Source: Pseudomonadota bacterium (lineage in GTDB: Bacteria > Pseudomonadota > Gammaproteobacteria > Burkholderiales > Sulfuriferulaceae). Taken from it: 35,978 nt of DNA. The stretch lies in assembly GCA_021782795.1 (NCBI GenBank), contig JAJXUP010000005.1, positions 1 through 35,978 on the forward strand, given 5' to 3'. The translations under genes and the position numbers were made by a program. Each line of letters begins with the position of its first letter. The stretch's first letter is position 1. A model generated the notes under the pieces. The model searched no databases and had not been told where the DNA came from. It saw only the letters and a list, made by a program, of their open reading frames with translations. Positions 8,366 to 16,927 of this stretch are shown here, piece after piece.

Positions 8366-9003
8366 GACCGGACTCCCGGATGGGTGGAAAATAACAGTTG
8401 GTGGTGCAATGCTGCGTATTGCAGGGCATGATGCACCGCCTTGATGACTGCGCGCGGCGTGATGGTCGCGCCGGTCATGTAGTCGAACTGGCCGCCGTCT
8501 TTCTTGACCTGCCAGCCAGTCGTATCGGGTTGTTGCAGGTACTTCCCATCAAATATACGTATCCAGCTACTTTTTGCAAGTTCAATGTAGTCGCCCAGTC
8601 CCGGTGTTTCATGGTGTTCGACCACACGCACGCCGGTAATGCGGCCATCGGCGCCGATACCGACCAGCAGGTTGATCTTGCCACCATAACCGTCCGGTGC
8701 GGTTGCCTCCAGCACCACGGCCACTGGCTGGTTGTTTTCGCGGGCCTGCCAGCCCAGGCTGGACGGACCATCATTGTCGAGGAGCGGATCGGCGGGCAGG
8801 ATGAACTGGTTGGAGAGCAGATCGTTGTTGTAACTGCCCCGAACCAGGGTTTCCGCGACCAGTTTACGTCGCGCATCGTCCTCGTTTTTCTGGATTGCCA
8901 GGTGCGTGGCATCGTAGACAAAAGCAAGCACGCCACTGCCAATGATCGCGTAGGTCAGCAGCAGGCCGGCCGAGCGCAGCGCGGAACGGATCGATTCGTT
9001 CAT
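8362..9003 (-). CDS. rnfG: Rnf complex FMN-binding subunit RnfG
   Basis: A 213-residue subunit with one N-terminal transmembrane helix (about residues 10-30) and a periplasmic FMN-binding domain. The flavinylation motif TGAT is at 177-180, where Thr180 is expected to carry covalent FMN attached by ApbE. The upstream HETPGLGDYI segment is also typical. The frame extends to 9258, but the start at 9003 (MNESIRSALRS) overlaps the rnfD stop as ATGA and gives normal length. It relays electrons between the membrane iron-sulfur centre and RnfD. No ApbE gene is in this window. Confidence 0.95.
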   Translation of the reverse strand: MNESIRSALRSAGLLLTYAIIGSGVLAFVYDATHLAIQKNEDDARRKLVAETLVRGSYNNDLLSNQFILPADPLLDNDGPSSLGWQARENNQPVAVVLEATAPDGYGGKINLLVGIGADGRITGVRVVEHHETPGLGDYIELAKSSWIRIFDGKYLQQPDTTGWQVKKDGGQFDYMTGATITPRAVIKAVHHALQYAALHHQLLFSTHPGVRS

Positions 9004-10031
9004 GTACGCTGCTCCTGCTTGTGGCCATAGGGCGGTGGCTGGGTCCAGGCGTCGACGAGAGGCACGGTGATATTCATCAACAGCACACCGAATGCCACGC
9101 CATCGGGGTAGGCGCCAAATTCGCGAATCAGGTAGACCAGCAGGCCGATGCCGGCAGCGTAAATCAGTTTGCCGCGTGGCGTCGTGGCGGCAGTTACCGG
9201 ATCGGTGGCGATGAAAAATGCGCCGAGCAGGCTGCCGCCTGTGGCGAGGTGGAACCATGGACTGGCATAGTGTTGCGGCTCGATCAGCCAGAATATTGCG
9301 GAAACAAGCGTCAGTGCACCGAGCATGCCTGCCGGAATGTGCCAGGTGATGATGCGCTGTTGCAGCAGGAACAGGCCACCGGCCAGATAGGCCAGCGCAA
9401 CATATTCGCTGCCCTTGCCGCCGATGGCGCCGAAGATGGGCATTTGGCGGATGGCGTCCACGCTGTGGTGCAGCTTGAGTTGGGTGCGCAGCGTGTCGAG
9501 CGGTGTGGCGCTGGTGATGGCGTCAAGTTTCCAGCCATCAGGCAGACCGCCGCCAAAAATGTAATGTGCCGCATCGGCCAGCGACAGGTGGTTTCCGGTC
9601 AGCAGAGCCGGAGCGGGCCAGTGCGTCATGGGCACCGGGAACGAAATGATGAGTACCGCGTAGGCCACCATGGCCGGATTGAAAATATTGTTGCCAAGTC
9701 CGCCGTACAGGTGCTTGGCGACGATGATGGCAAAAAAGATGCCGGTCAGTGTCAGCCACCAGGGCGCAATGGCAGGAATCGACAGTGCCAGCAGCCAGGC
9801 GGTCACCAGTGCGCTGCCATCCGCCAGGCCGACCGTGACCGGACGGCCGCGCAAGGTGAGCGCCAACGCTTCGAGGCCGAGCGCCGCAGCGCTGGCAAGT
9901 GTCAGCGACACCAGGATGGCGGGCCCGAACAGCCAGACCTGGACTGCAATGGCAGGCAGCAGCGCCAGCGCCACCCTGAACATGATGCTGGTGACACTGT
10001 TTCCGGTCAGGATGTAGGGAGAGGACTGCAT
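9000..10031 (-). CDS. rnfD: Rnf complex membrane subunit RnfD
   Basis: A 343-residue multi-spanning membrane protein. The opening SSPYILTGNSVTSIMFRV and the NNIFNPAMVAYAVLIISFP segment are characteristic of RnfD/NqrB. The covalent FMN site is SAT (174-176) in an ITSATPLDT context, with Thr176 as the expected acceptor. The usual consensus has Gly before Ala-Thr, so the shorter S-A-T reading is a minor variation. RnfD is thought to take part in coupling electron flow to Na+ or H+ movement. It follows rnfC after 3 bases and overlaps rnfG by 4. Confidence 0.96.
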   Translation of the reverse strand: MQSSPYILTGNSVTSIMFRVALALLPAIAVQVWLFGPAILVSLTLASAAALGLEALALTLRGRPVTVGLADGSALVTAWLLALSIPAIAPWWLTLTGIFFAIIVAKHLYGGLGNNIFNPAMVAYAVLIISFPVPMTHWPAPALLTGNHLSLADAAHYIFGGGLPDGWKLDAITSATPLDTLRTQLKLHHSVDAIRQMPIFGAIGGKGSEYVALAYLAGGLFLLQQRIITWHIPAGMLGALTLVSAIFWLIEPQHYASPWFHLATGGSLLGAFFIATDPVTAATTPRGKLIYAAGIGLLVYLIREFGAYPDGVAFGVLLMNITVPLVDAWTQPPPYGHKQEQRT

Positions 10032-10034
10032 GGT

Positions 10035-11576
10035 TTACTCGGTCGGGGAATGGTTCGGATCATCCTGCTTCTGGCTCTGGGTGCGTTCGACGGCAGCCTG
10101 GATGGCACTTTTGGCCGCGCTGGCATTCATGTCGGTGGTCGGTTTGGCAGCCGATTTCTGTGCCAGTCGGGCCAGGCGTTCCTGCTCATCGCGTTCCAGG
10201 CGGCTGAGGCGGAATTCGTGGCGTTCGCGCGCATGGTTGGCGGCGCGTTCGGCGCTGTGCTGCGTGGAAATCTCGCCCTTGGCATAGCGGTAGTAGTGCA
10301 CCAGCGGAATATGGCTCGGGCAGACGTAGCTGCAGCAGCCGCATTCGATGCAATCGAACAGGCGGTATTGCTCCGCCTTGTCGAACCGGTCGTTGCGGGA
10401 AAACCAGTACAGTTCCTGCGGTTGCAGTTCGGCAGGGCAGGCGTCGGCGCATCGGGTACACCGGATGCATTCCTGTGCTGACGGCGCTGGTGGAAACAGC
10501 CGCCTTGACTCGACCAGTATGCAGTTGACGGCCTTGACCACGGGTGCCGAGTCGTCAGCCAGTCCGAAGCCCATCATCGGACCGCCGATCACATGACCGC
10601 TCACCGCTTCCGGATGGCCGCCGGCCAGGGCGACCAGGTCGCGTATTGGTGTGCCGATGCGGGCTTCGAAATTCTGCGGCTGCTCAACATTGCCGGTGAC
10701 GGTGACGATGCGCGAGATCATCGGTTCGCCGAATTCGACGGCACGGTGAACCGCCAGTGCAGTGCCGACGTTGAAGGTGGCTACGCCGATATCGGTCGAG
10801 CGCCCGCCCGAGGGCACTTCGCGTCCGGTGATGACTTTGATCATCTGTTTGGCGCCGCCACTCGGATACAGCGTGGGAATGACGGCGATCTCCACAGCGA
10901 TGCCGCAACGGGCTGCGGCATCGCGCATGGCTGCCGCAGCCTGTGGCTTGTTGTCCTCGATGCCTACCACCACTTCGTCCGATTGCAGCAGATGGCGCAT
11001 GATGGCGGCGCCGCGCAGTATGCCATCGGCACGCTCGCGCATGGTGAGATCGTCGCACGTGATCCATGGTTCGCATTCGCCGCCATTGAGCAGCAGCAGG
11101 GGCACCTTGGACACCTTGCCCGGGTTGAGCTTGATGAAGGTCGGAAATACTGCGCCACCCAGGCCAGCGATTCCCATGTCGCGCAGCAGGTTGCGCAGCG
11201 TGCTGGGGGGGGTATTGAGATAGTCGGTCGGCGCATGCTCGATCCAGCGGTCCTCGCCGTCCGGCTCGATGTGGATGCACAGGTCGCGCAACCCGGAAGG
11301 GTGGGCCACAGGATGAAGTTCGATGGCGATCACCTTGCCCGATGTCGAGGCATGCACTGCGACAGAAACGTAGCTGTCGGGGCGGGCAATGACCTGGCCC
11401 TTGAGTACGGTGTCGCCGACGGCGACGCAGGGGCGTGCTGCTTCGCCGGTGTGCTGTAGTACCGGGATCACCAGGCGCTGCGGTAACGGCGCGATGGCGA
11501 TGGGCCGCGTGCAGGATACGGTCTTGTGTTCTTCAGGATGGACGCCGCCGTGAAAGCGGTGCAGGGTGCGATTCAT
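10035..11576 (-). CDS. rnfC: Rnf complex NADH-binding subunit RnfC
   Basis: A 513-residue peripheral subunit carrying the NAD(H) and FMN site and two [4Fe-4S] clusters. The N-terminus HRFHGGVHPEEHK is typical. The GGECEP segment (about 165-170) belongs to the nucleotide/flavin-binding region. Cluster ligands are Cys370, 373, 376 and 380, then Cys409, 412, 415 and 419. The C-terminal tail after about residue 440 is a short charged extension, unlike the long Ala/Lys-rich repeat tail of enterobacterial RsxC. It starts 7 bases after the rnfB stop. It exchanges electrons with NAD(H) on the cytoplasmic face. Confidence 0.96.
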   Translation of the reverse strand: MNRTLHRFHGGVHPEEHKTVSCTRPIAIAPLPQRLVIPVLQHTGEAARPCVAVGDTVLKGQVIARPDSYVSVAVHASTSGKVIAIELHPVAHPSGLRDLCIHIEPDGEDRWIEHAPTDYLNTPPSTLRNLLRDMGIAGLGGAVFPTFIKLNPGKVSKVPLLLLNGGECEPWITCDDLTMRERADGILRGAAIMRHLLQSDEVVVGIEDNKPQAAAAMRDAAARCGIAVEIAVIPTLYPSGGAKQMIKVITGREVPSGGRSTDIGVATFNVGTALAVHRAVEFGEPMISRIVTVTGNVEQPQNFEARIGTPIRDLVALAGGHPEAVSGHVIGGPMMGFGLADDSAPVVKAVNCILVESRRLFPPAPSAQECIRCTRCADACPAELQPQELYWFSRNDRFDKAEQYRLFDCIECGCCSYVCPSHIPLVHYYRYAKGEISTQHSAERAANHARERHEFRLSRLERDEQERLARLAQKSAAKPTTDMNASAAKSAIQAAVERTQSQKQDDPNHSPTE

Positions 11577-11583
11577 ACCGGGA

Positions 11584-12135
11584 TCAATGTGCGGGGGTCA
11601 GGATGGTGACGGGGTATTTCCATTTCCAGTTGGAAACATTTTCGCCGATCGGCACCATGTGGATGCAATCGACCGGGCAGGGGGCAACGCACAGTTCGCA
11701 GCCGGTGCATTCGCTGGCGATGACGGTATGCATCTGTTTTGCGGCGCCGACGATGGCATCGACAGGGCAGGCTTGCAGGCATAACGTGCAGCCAATGCAG
11801 ACATTTTCGTCAATGATGGCGACGGATTTTGGTTTGGTTGGAGCAGCATCGTCGCCGAACGGCTTGAATTCCACGCCCAGCAGTTCGGCCAGTTTGCGAA
11901 TGCCGGCTTCGCCGCCAGGCGGGCAGCGGTTGATGTCGGCCTGATGGCTGGCGATGGCTTCCGCGTAGGGGCGACAGCCGGGAAATCCGCACTGGCCACA
12001 CTGGGTTTGCGGCAGGATGGCATCAATGCGTTCGACCAGTGGGTCTTCCTCGACACGAAAACGCACGGCGGCATAGCCCAGCGTCAGACCGAGCAGTACC
12101 GCCAGCAGCGACATGACCAGGATGGCCCCGATCAT
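11584..12135 (-). CDS. rnfB: Rnf complex ferredoxin-like subunit RnfB
   Basis: A 183-residue iron-sulfur subunit. One N-terminal membrane helix (about 2-22) is followed by a four-cysteine cluster site at Cys46, 49, 54 and 71 (CGQCGFPGC then a later Cys). Two ferredoxin-type [4Fe-4S] motifs follow at Cys113/116/119/123 and Cys143/146/149/153. This is the compact proteobacterial RnfB layout with three clusters. It is the entry or exit point for ferredoxin electrons. Its ATG overlaps the rnfA stop by 4 bases. Confidence 0.96.
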   Translation of the reverse strand: MIGAILVMSLLAVLLGLTLGYAAVRFRVEEDPLVERIDAILPQTQCGQCGFPGCRPYAEAIASHQADINRCPPGGEAGIRKLAELLGVEFKPFGDDAAPTKPKSVAIIDENVCIGCTLCLQACPVDAIVGAAKQMHTVIASECTGCELCVAPCPVDCIHMVPIGENVSNWKWKYPVTILTPAH

Positions 12136-12716
12136 GGCTTGACCATTCCGGCAAATCCCATGAAGGCAAGACTCATGATGCCGGCGGTAATCATGGCGAT
12201 ACTGGTGCCGCGGAAGATGGCCGGCATGTCGGCGCCCTCAAGCCGTTCGCGCAGGCCGGCGAACAGGATGAGCGACAGCGAAAAGCCAACCGAACCGCCG
12301 AAACCATAGAGCAGCGACTGGACGAAATCGTGCTGCGCCTGCACGTTGAGCAGCGGAATGCCGAGCACGGCGCAATTGGAGGTGATGAGTGGCAGGTAGA
12401 TGCCGAGCACGCGAAACAGTACCGGGCTTGCCCAGCGCACGAACATTTCGGTGAAACCGACGATGCCGGCGATGACGACGATGAATGATAACGTGCGCAG
12501 ATAGGCGAGATCGGTGCCAAGCAGGTACTGGTTGATGAGATAACTCGTGCCGGAGCCCAGCGTCAGGACGAAGGTGGTGGCAGCCCCCATGCCGATGGCT
12601 GTTTCAAGTTTTTTCGACACGCCAAAGAACGGACACATGCCCAGAATCTTGGCCATGACGATGTTGTTGACGAAGACTGTGCCGATCAGAATCAGCAGGT
12701 AGTCCTGGATGTTCAT
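12132..12716 (-). CDS. rnfA: Rnf complex membrane subunit RnfA
   Basis: A 194-residue six-helix membrane protein and the first gene of the operon. The N-terminus with [19 protein letters not shown] and the following [10 protein letters not shown] is a near-textbook RnfA signature. Cys28 (GMCP) and Cys115 (SNC) pair with the equivalent cysteines of RnfE to hold the intramembrane iron-sulfur centre. The whole complex uses the ferredoxin/NAD redox difference to move Na+ or H+, or runs in reverse to make reduced ferredoxin. In E. coli the homologue (Rsx) keeps SoxR reduced; which role applies here is not visible, as neither nif nor soxR genes are nearby. Confidence 0.96.
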   Translation of the reverse strand: MNIQDYLLILIGTVFVNNIVMAKILGMCPFFGVSKKLETAIGMGAATTFVLTLGSGTSYLINQYLLGTDLAYLRTLSFIVVIAGIVGFTEMFVRWASPVLFRVLGIYLPLITSNCAVLGIPLLNVQAQHDFVQSLLYGFGGSVGFSLSLILFAGLRERLEGADMPAIFRGTSIAMITAGIMSLAFMGFAGMVKP

Positions 12717-12751
12717 GAGTGCCCGTTCGTGTGCTCAGTGCAATAAGACTG

Positions 12752-12780
12752 ATTATCCGTCTTGCCCGCCGGTTTTTCAA
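12752..12780 (-). promoter_or_regulatory. Sigma70-type promoter of the rnf operon
   Basis: On the minus strand TTGAAA (12780-12775) is followed after exactly 17 bases by GATAAT (12757-12752). This places transcription start near 12745, about 28 bases before the rnfA ATG. Both hexamers are one or two bases from consensus, and the site fills the 72-base gap between the pbpC-like gene and rnfA. It is the best housekeeping promoter in the window and suggests basal rather than strictly inducible expression of Rnf. Confidence 0.7.
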
Positions 12781-12788
12781 CACGCATA

Positions 12789-14600
12789 TCAGTATTTCAG
12801 AGGATGTTTATCCGTTTTGTCGCTTAGCGGAGGCGGTGCCGGAAGAGACTGTTCACCGTCGAAACGGGGCAGGAAGGAGTCCGCTGGAGCAGGCAGCATG
12901 TTGCCCGGTTGCGGGTCAAGGCTGAAGTCATAAGGCTGGTCGGTCGACTGTGTGGCATCGAGCATATTGGCGAGGTGGGCCCAGGCGGCGAAGCCGTCCG
13001 GCCGGTGCGGGCCACTGCGACACGCCTGCACATCGAGCCACAGCAGAATGACCCGGTTTGCAGTGTAGCCCAGGCTCCACTGGCCGCAGCCGGATTGCCC
13101 GCTCAGCCAGGCTGCGCGGGCGCTGACCGCCGCAGACTGCAACGCAGGATGGTTACGCGGATCGGCGAGTAATTGCGAAAGTTGCGCCACGGCGTCGCTC
13201 TGCAGCGTCGGCATGCGGTCTGGCAGGCCACCAGGACGGAAGCTGAGCGGGGTCTCCACGCCATGGTTGGCCAGCGTCTGCCAGGCGCTGCCCAGGGCAA
13301 GCAGGTTGCCCACGATCGGCTCCGGTTGGCCGGGTTGTGCCAGCCCGAGCCCGAATGAAGGTAGCAGTGCGCTGAAAGCTGGCGCTGGCACGGCGTCGAG
13401 TACGCGCCATGCGGCCGGATAGTTGCCATCGGTCAGCATGCGTGCGACCGTTATTGTTGTCTGGGGTGGCTGTGGTGTTACGCCGGGGCTTGTTGCAGGG
13501 TCAGGCAACAGTGGCAATGGCGAAGCATCGATCATCTGGTCAGGCTGCAGCGTACCGCGTTCAAAGGCGAGTTCGACCAGTAGCGGCCATGCGGCCTGAT
13601 CGAGCAGCCGTGGCTGCATGAGCGGATCGCTGCTGGCTGGCTGGGCATGTCGTGTCGCCCAGGCGAGGATTTCGCCACTGTCCGCCGAGATGATCAGTAC
13701 CGCACCATCGCTGTAAGGCCCGTTTTGTGGCATGGCTTCGTTCAGCGCCTCAAGGGATGACCGTTGCAATGAACGGTCGAGACTGGTGACCAGCCGCTGA
13801 CCCGGTTGCGCCAGCAGGTAACGGGCTGCATCCGATGCGAGGCCCGGTGTCTGTTGCAGGTGTGGTGGGTGTGTCAGGTAACGCGCAGCCAGGGCGCGAA
13901 TATGCTGGCAGTCGGGCTGTGGTGCGCTCATGCGATGCGCGAGTGTGCAGGCGCGACTGGCGACCACGCTTGCGGGAACGTCCGGTCCACGCAACAGCGC
14001 GGCAAGCAGGGTGGCCTGGGCCGGGTCGATCGCAGAGGGCGTGGTGCCGAACAGCCCTTGTGTCGCGGCATGGATGCCGGTCAGGCCGGCTCGGAAGCGC
14101 GCCAGGTTGAGATAGGCTTCGAGGATCTGCGCCTTGTCCCAGTGTCGTTCGAGGGTTTGTGCGGCGGCGATCTGACGCAGCTTCTGCCGCACGCTCCTGC
14201 CGCCGGTTTCGCGCGACAGGCGTGGGTCGAGCAGGCCCGCCAGTTGCATGGTCAGGGTGGAAGCGCCGCGGTGGGTGTTATAGAACAGGTTTTCCCAGGC
14301 GGCACCAAACACGGCTTGCCAGTCGACACCATGGTGGCGAAAGAAGCGCTGGTCTTCCGAAATCAGCAAGGCCTGCTGCATTGCCGGCGACAGGCTGGCG
14401 AGTGGTACCCAGTCAAGCCGGCGGGCGCCGGGCGTGAGCCGTATTCTTTGCAGCAGTTGACCGTTGTGGTCGAGCAGATCGGCGTAGCAGGAGGGATGAG
14501 CTTCACGCACCTCGCTGAAGGCGGGCAGGGCCGCGACTGCCGGCAGCGTGTGCGCCAGTCCGGCAATCAGGCCGGCAAGGACGAGAGCGCGCGTACGCAT
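12789..14600 (-). CDS. PBP1C-like glycosyltransferase with degenerate transpeptidase domain
   Basis: A 603-residue homologue of penicillin-binding protein 1C. A signal-anchor segment (about 4-24) leads to a glycosyltransferase 51 domain with its motifs intact: [12 protein letters not shown] from Glu82, [11 protein letters not shown] at 111-121, and ILEAYLN around Glu161 in the PBP1C-type context. The transpeptidase-like domain spans about 265-550. Where SxxK is expected (before P-x-L-x-x-L-A-x-ERG) the residues are QAAW (335-338). SxN becomes DGN (391-393), and KTG becomes LSG (499-501). The serine nucleophile and both lysines are therefore missing, so penicillin binding and cross-linking seem lost while glycan polymerisation may remain. 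The C-terminal domain of longer PBP1C proteins is absent. Its 5' end overlaps pyrD by 34 bases. Confidence 0.85.
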   Translation of the reverse strand: MRTRALVLAGLIAGLAHTLPAVAALPAFSEVREAHPSCYADLLDHNGQLLQRIRLTPGARRLDWVPLASLSPAMQQALLISEDQRFFRHHGVDWQAVFGAAWENLFYNTHRGASTLTMQLAGLLDPRLSRETGGRSVRQKLRQIAAAQTLERHWDKAQILEAYLNLARFRAGLTGIHAATQGLFGTTPSAIDPAQATLLAALLRGPDVPASVVASRACTLAHRMSAPQPDCQHIRALAARYLTHPPHLQQTPGLASDAARYLLAQPGQRLVTSLDRSLQRSSLEALNEAMPQNGPYSDGAVLIISADSGEILAWATRHAQPASSDPLMQPRLLDQAAWPLLVELAFERGTLQPDQMIDASPLPLLPDPATSPGVTPQPPQTTITVARMLTDGNYPAAWRVLDAVPAPAFSALLPSFGLGLAQPGQPEPIVGNLLALGSAWQTLANHGVETPLSFRPGGLPDRMPTLQSDAVAQLSQLLADPRNHPALQSAAVSARAAWLSGQSGCGQWSLGYTANRVILLWLDVQACRSGPHRPDGFAAWAHLANMLDATQSTDQPYDFSLDPQPGNMLPAPADSFLPRFDGEQSLPAPPPLSDKTDKHPLKY

Positions 14601-15592
14601 TCGCCGACCAGTGCCGGGCCGCGGTAGATCAGTCCGGTGTACAGTTGTATCAGGCTTGCGCCGGCCAGGATCTTTTCGCGCGCGGCCTCGCCGTCGAGAA
14701 TGCCGCCAGCGGCGATGATGGGCAGTTCGCCGTGCAGTGCGGCGGCAAGCCGGCGCACGATGGTGGTGGCATGGCTGCGCAGCGGTGCGCCCGAGAGTCC
14801 TCCGCTTTCCTCCGCATGGGGCAGGTCGCGCACGGCATCCCGCGCCAGCGTGGTGTTGGTGGCGATCACTGCATCGATACGGTGACGACGCAGCAGGTCG
14901 GCGATGGCCGACAGTCCGGGTTCGTCGAGGTCGGGTGCAATCTTGACTGCAACCGGCACGTAGCGGCCATGACGGTCGGCAAGGCGGGACTGAGCGGATT
15001 TGATGGCGGACAGCAGGCCATCGAGGGCGGGGGCAGCCTGCAGGTCGCGCAGGTTGCGGGTATTGGGAGAAGAAATGTTGATGGTGACGTAACTGGCCAG
15101 TGCGTAGACGGCTTCGAATCCGGTCAGGTAATCGTCGGTTGCGCGTTCGATCGGGGTGTCGGCGTTCTTGCCCAGGTTGATGCCAAGGATGCCGCGATAG
15201 CGGGCGGCGCGGACGTGCTCGGCCAGATGTTCCACGCCGTGGTTGTTGAATCCCATGCGGTTAATGAGCGCTTCGGCCTGTGGCAGGCGAAACAGGCGCG
15301 GTCGTGGGTTGCCTGGTTGCGGGCGGGGCGTGACGGTACCGATTTCGAGAAAACCGAAGCCGAGCGCGGCCAGGCCATCGATGCACTCGCCATCTTTGTC
15401 GAGACCGGCAGCCAGGCCGACCGGATTGGCAAAATGCAGTCCCATGACTTCGACGGGTGCGCCCTGCCAGTACGGTCGGGGCCACAAGGCGGTGAGACCG
15501 GCGCGTTCGGCCAGACGCAGGCCGCTTAGCGTGACCTGGTGTGCGGTTTCCGGGCCCAGCGCGAACAGCAGCGGGCGGATCAGTCGATACAT
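14567..15592 (-). CDS. pyrD: Dihydroorotate dehydrogenase (quinone)
   Basis: A 341-residue class 2 (membrane-associated, quinone-dependent) dihydroorotate dehydrogenase, which oxidises dihydroorotate to orotate in pyrimidine synthesis. The short N-terminal helical extension ([17 protein letters not shown]) that docks to the membrane is present. [14 protein letters not shown] and [10 protein letters not shown] belong to the FMN barrel, and NISSPNT (172-178) carries the catalytic base serine, as expected for class 2 enzymes. Length is close to the E. coli protein. It lies 15 bases downstream of the aminotransferase gene and overlaps the PBP1C-like gene, so the three are probably one transcript. 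Confidence 0.96.
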   Translation of the reverse strand: MYRLIRPLLFALGPETAHQVTLSGLRLAERAGLTALWPRPYWQGAPVEVMGLHFANPVGLAAGLDKDGECIDGLAALGFGFLEIGTVTPRPQPGNPRPRLFRLPQAEALINRMGFNNHGVEHLAEHVRAARYRGILGINLGKNADTPIERATDDYLTGFEAVYALASYVTINISSPNTRNLRDLQAAPALDGLLSAIKSAQSRLADRHGRYVPVAVKIAPDLDEPGLSAIADLLRRHRIDAVIATNTTLARDAVRDLPHAEESGGLSGAPLRSHATTIVRRLAAALHGELPIIAAGGILDGEAAREKILAGASLIQLYTGLIYRGPALVGECVRALSSLPA

Positions 15593-15607
15593 GCCGTGTG
15601 CCGGGGT

Positions 15608-16801
15608 TCAGGCCAGAGCGGTCTGCAGACGCTGAATGGCGGATTCGAGCTGGGACATCGATGTGGCGAACGACAGCCGCACATAGCCCTCGCTACCGAA
15701 TGCGGAACCTGGTACGACGGCCACGCCGGCCTGTTCGAGCAGGAATTCGCTGAATGCGATGTCAGTGGCTTCGGCAATGCGGCCTTCATGGTGCAGGCGA
15801 TGGATGGCGCAGCTGGCATCGGGGAATGCGTAGAAGGCGCCGCCCGCATACAGGCAGTCGATGCCATGTATTTCATTGAGCCCGCCAACCACGAATTCGT
15901 GGCGGTTGCGGAAGGCTTCCACCATGGGTCGGATGCAGTCCGGGTCGCCGTTGAGCGCGGCCTCGGCAGCCACCTGCGAGATCGAGGTCGGGTTGGAGGT
16001 GGACTGCGACTGCACGTTTTCCATCGCAGTGATAAGTTCGACCGGGCCGGCGCAATAACCGATGCGCCAGCCGGTCATGGCATAGGCTTTCGACACGCCG
16101 TTGAGCACCACGGTGCGCGGATAGAGGTCAGGGCAGGCGTTGAGAATGTTGCAGAACGGCTGGTCGTGCAGCTGGATATGCTCGTACATGTCGTCGGTAG
16201 CGATCAGCACGTGCGGATAGCGGCGCAGCACTTCGCCCAGAGCGGCCAGTTCTTCCAGAGTATAGACGGCGCCCGAAGGGTTGCTCGGGCTGTTGAGGAC
16301 TACGAGCCGCGTGCGCGGTGAAATGGCCGCGTCGAGTTGTTGCGGACTGATCTTGAATCCCTGCGCGATGCCGGTGTGAAGAAACACCGGCGCGCCGCCG
16401 GCCAGCAGGACGATGTCGGGGTAGGAGACCCAGTAGGGCGTGGGGATGATGACCTCGTCGCCGGGATTGATCAGTGCCTGTACCAGGTTGAAGAAGCTTT
16501 GTTTGCCGCCGCACGAAACCAGAATTTGCGCTGTGGCGTATTCAAAACCGTTTTCACGGCGGAATTTGTCGACGACGGCCTGCTTGAGCGAGGGCGTGCC
16601 ACCGACGGCAGTGTATTTGGTGAAGCCGCGCCGGATGGCGTCGATGGCCGCATTCTTGATGTGTTGCGGGGTGTCGAAATCCGGTTCGCCGGCACCGAGG
16701 CTGATGATGTCGCGTCCGGCAGCTTTCAGGCGCGCAGCGCGCGCGGTGACGGCCAGGGTTGGCGAAGGTTTGATAGCCTGTACGCGGTGAGAGAGTTCCA
16801 C
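15608..16801 (-). CDS. Class I/II PLP-dependent aspartate-type aminotransferase
   Basis: A 397-residue fold-type I aminotransferase of the Ib aspartate aminotransferase group (the AspC/AatA type of many non-enteric bacteria). The N-terminus SHRVQAIKPSPTLAVTARA is characteristic. LGAGEPDFDTP binds substrate, SPSNPSGAVY and ATDDMYEH (Asp203) contact the cofactor, and NGVSKAYAMTGWRIGY carries the PLP lysine Lys238. It is expected to interconvert aspartate and oxaloacetate; a prephenate or broader specificity is possible in this group. The start is a GTG at 16801 with GAGGA about 10 bases upstream. It is the first gene of the aminotransferase-pyrD-PBP1C-like unit; aspartate also feeds pyrimidine synthesis. 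Confidence 0.9.
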   Translation of the reverse strand: MELSHRVQAIKPSPTLAVTARAARLKAAGRDIISLGAGEPDFDTPQHIKNAAIDAIRRGFTKYTAVGGTPSLKQAVVDKFRRENGFEYATAQILVSCGGKQSFFNLVQALINPGDEVIIPTPYWVSYPDIVLLAGGAPVFLHTGIAQGFKISPQQLDAAISPRTRLVVLNSPSNPSGAVYTLEELAALGEVLRRYPHVLIATDDMYEHIQLHDQPFCNILNACPDLYPRTVVLNGVSKAYAMTGWRIGYCAGPVELITAMENVQSQSTSNPTSISQVAAEAALNGDPDCIRPMVEAFRNRHEFVVGGLNEIHGIDCLYAGGAFYAFPDASCAIHRLHHEGRIAEATDIAFSEFLLEQAGVAVVPGSAFGSEGYVRLSFATSMSQLESAIQRLQTALA

Positions 16802-16872
16802 TTTGAATTCGTCCTCGAAGTCGGCCGCCCGGCGGAAAAGCGCGCGACGGCGTGATAGTATGGCAAGTTCAT

Positions 16873-16887
16873 GCGGTCACGTACCGC
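16873..16887. promoter_or_regulatory. Inverted repeat in the uvrB upstream region
   Basis: GCGGT-CACGT-ACCGC is a perfect inverted repeat (5-base arms) in the roughly 125-base region between the divergent aminotransferase and uvrB genes. It lies about 40 bases upstream of the uvrB GTG. It could be an operator or a 5'-leader hairpin. I found no CTGT-N8-ACAG LexA box in this region, so the SOS control known for E. coli uvrB is not evident here. Confidence 0.3.
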
Positions 16888-16927
16888 AAGATGGTTTTCA
16901 TGGTTTTTGAACAGGGGGATTTTACCC

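Noticed and set aside
9021-10481. 486-codon plus-strand frame opposite rnfD/rnfC
   Set aside because: It is antisense to unmistakable Rnf genes. Long antisense frames are common in GC-rich DNA, and the translation has no recognisable domain.
15539-16321. 260-codon plus-strand frame opposite the aminotransferase
   Set aside because: It is antisense to a gene with a full set of catalytic motifs, and no independent support was seen.
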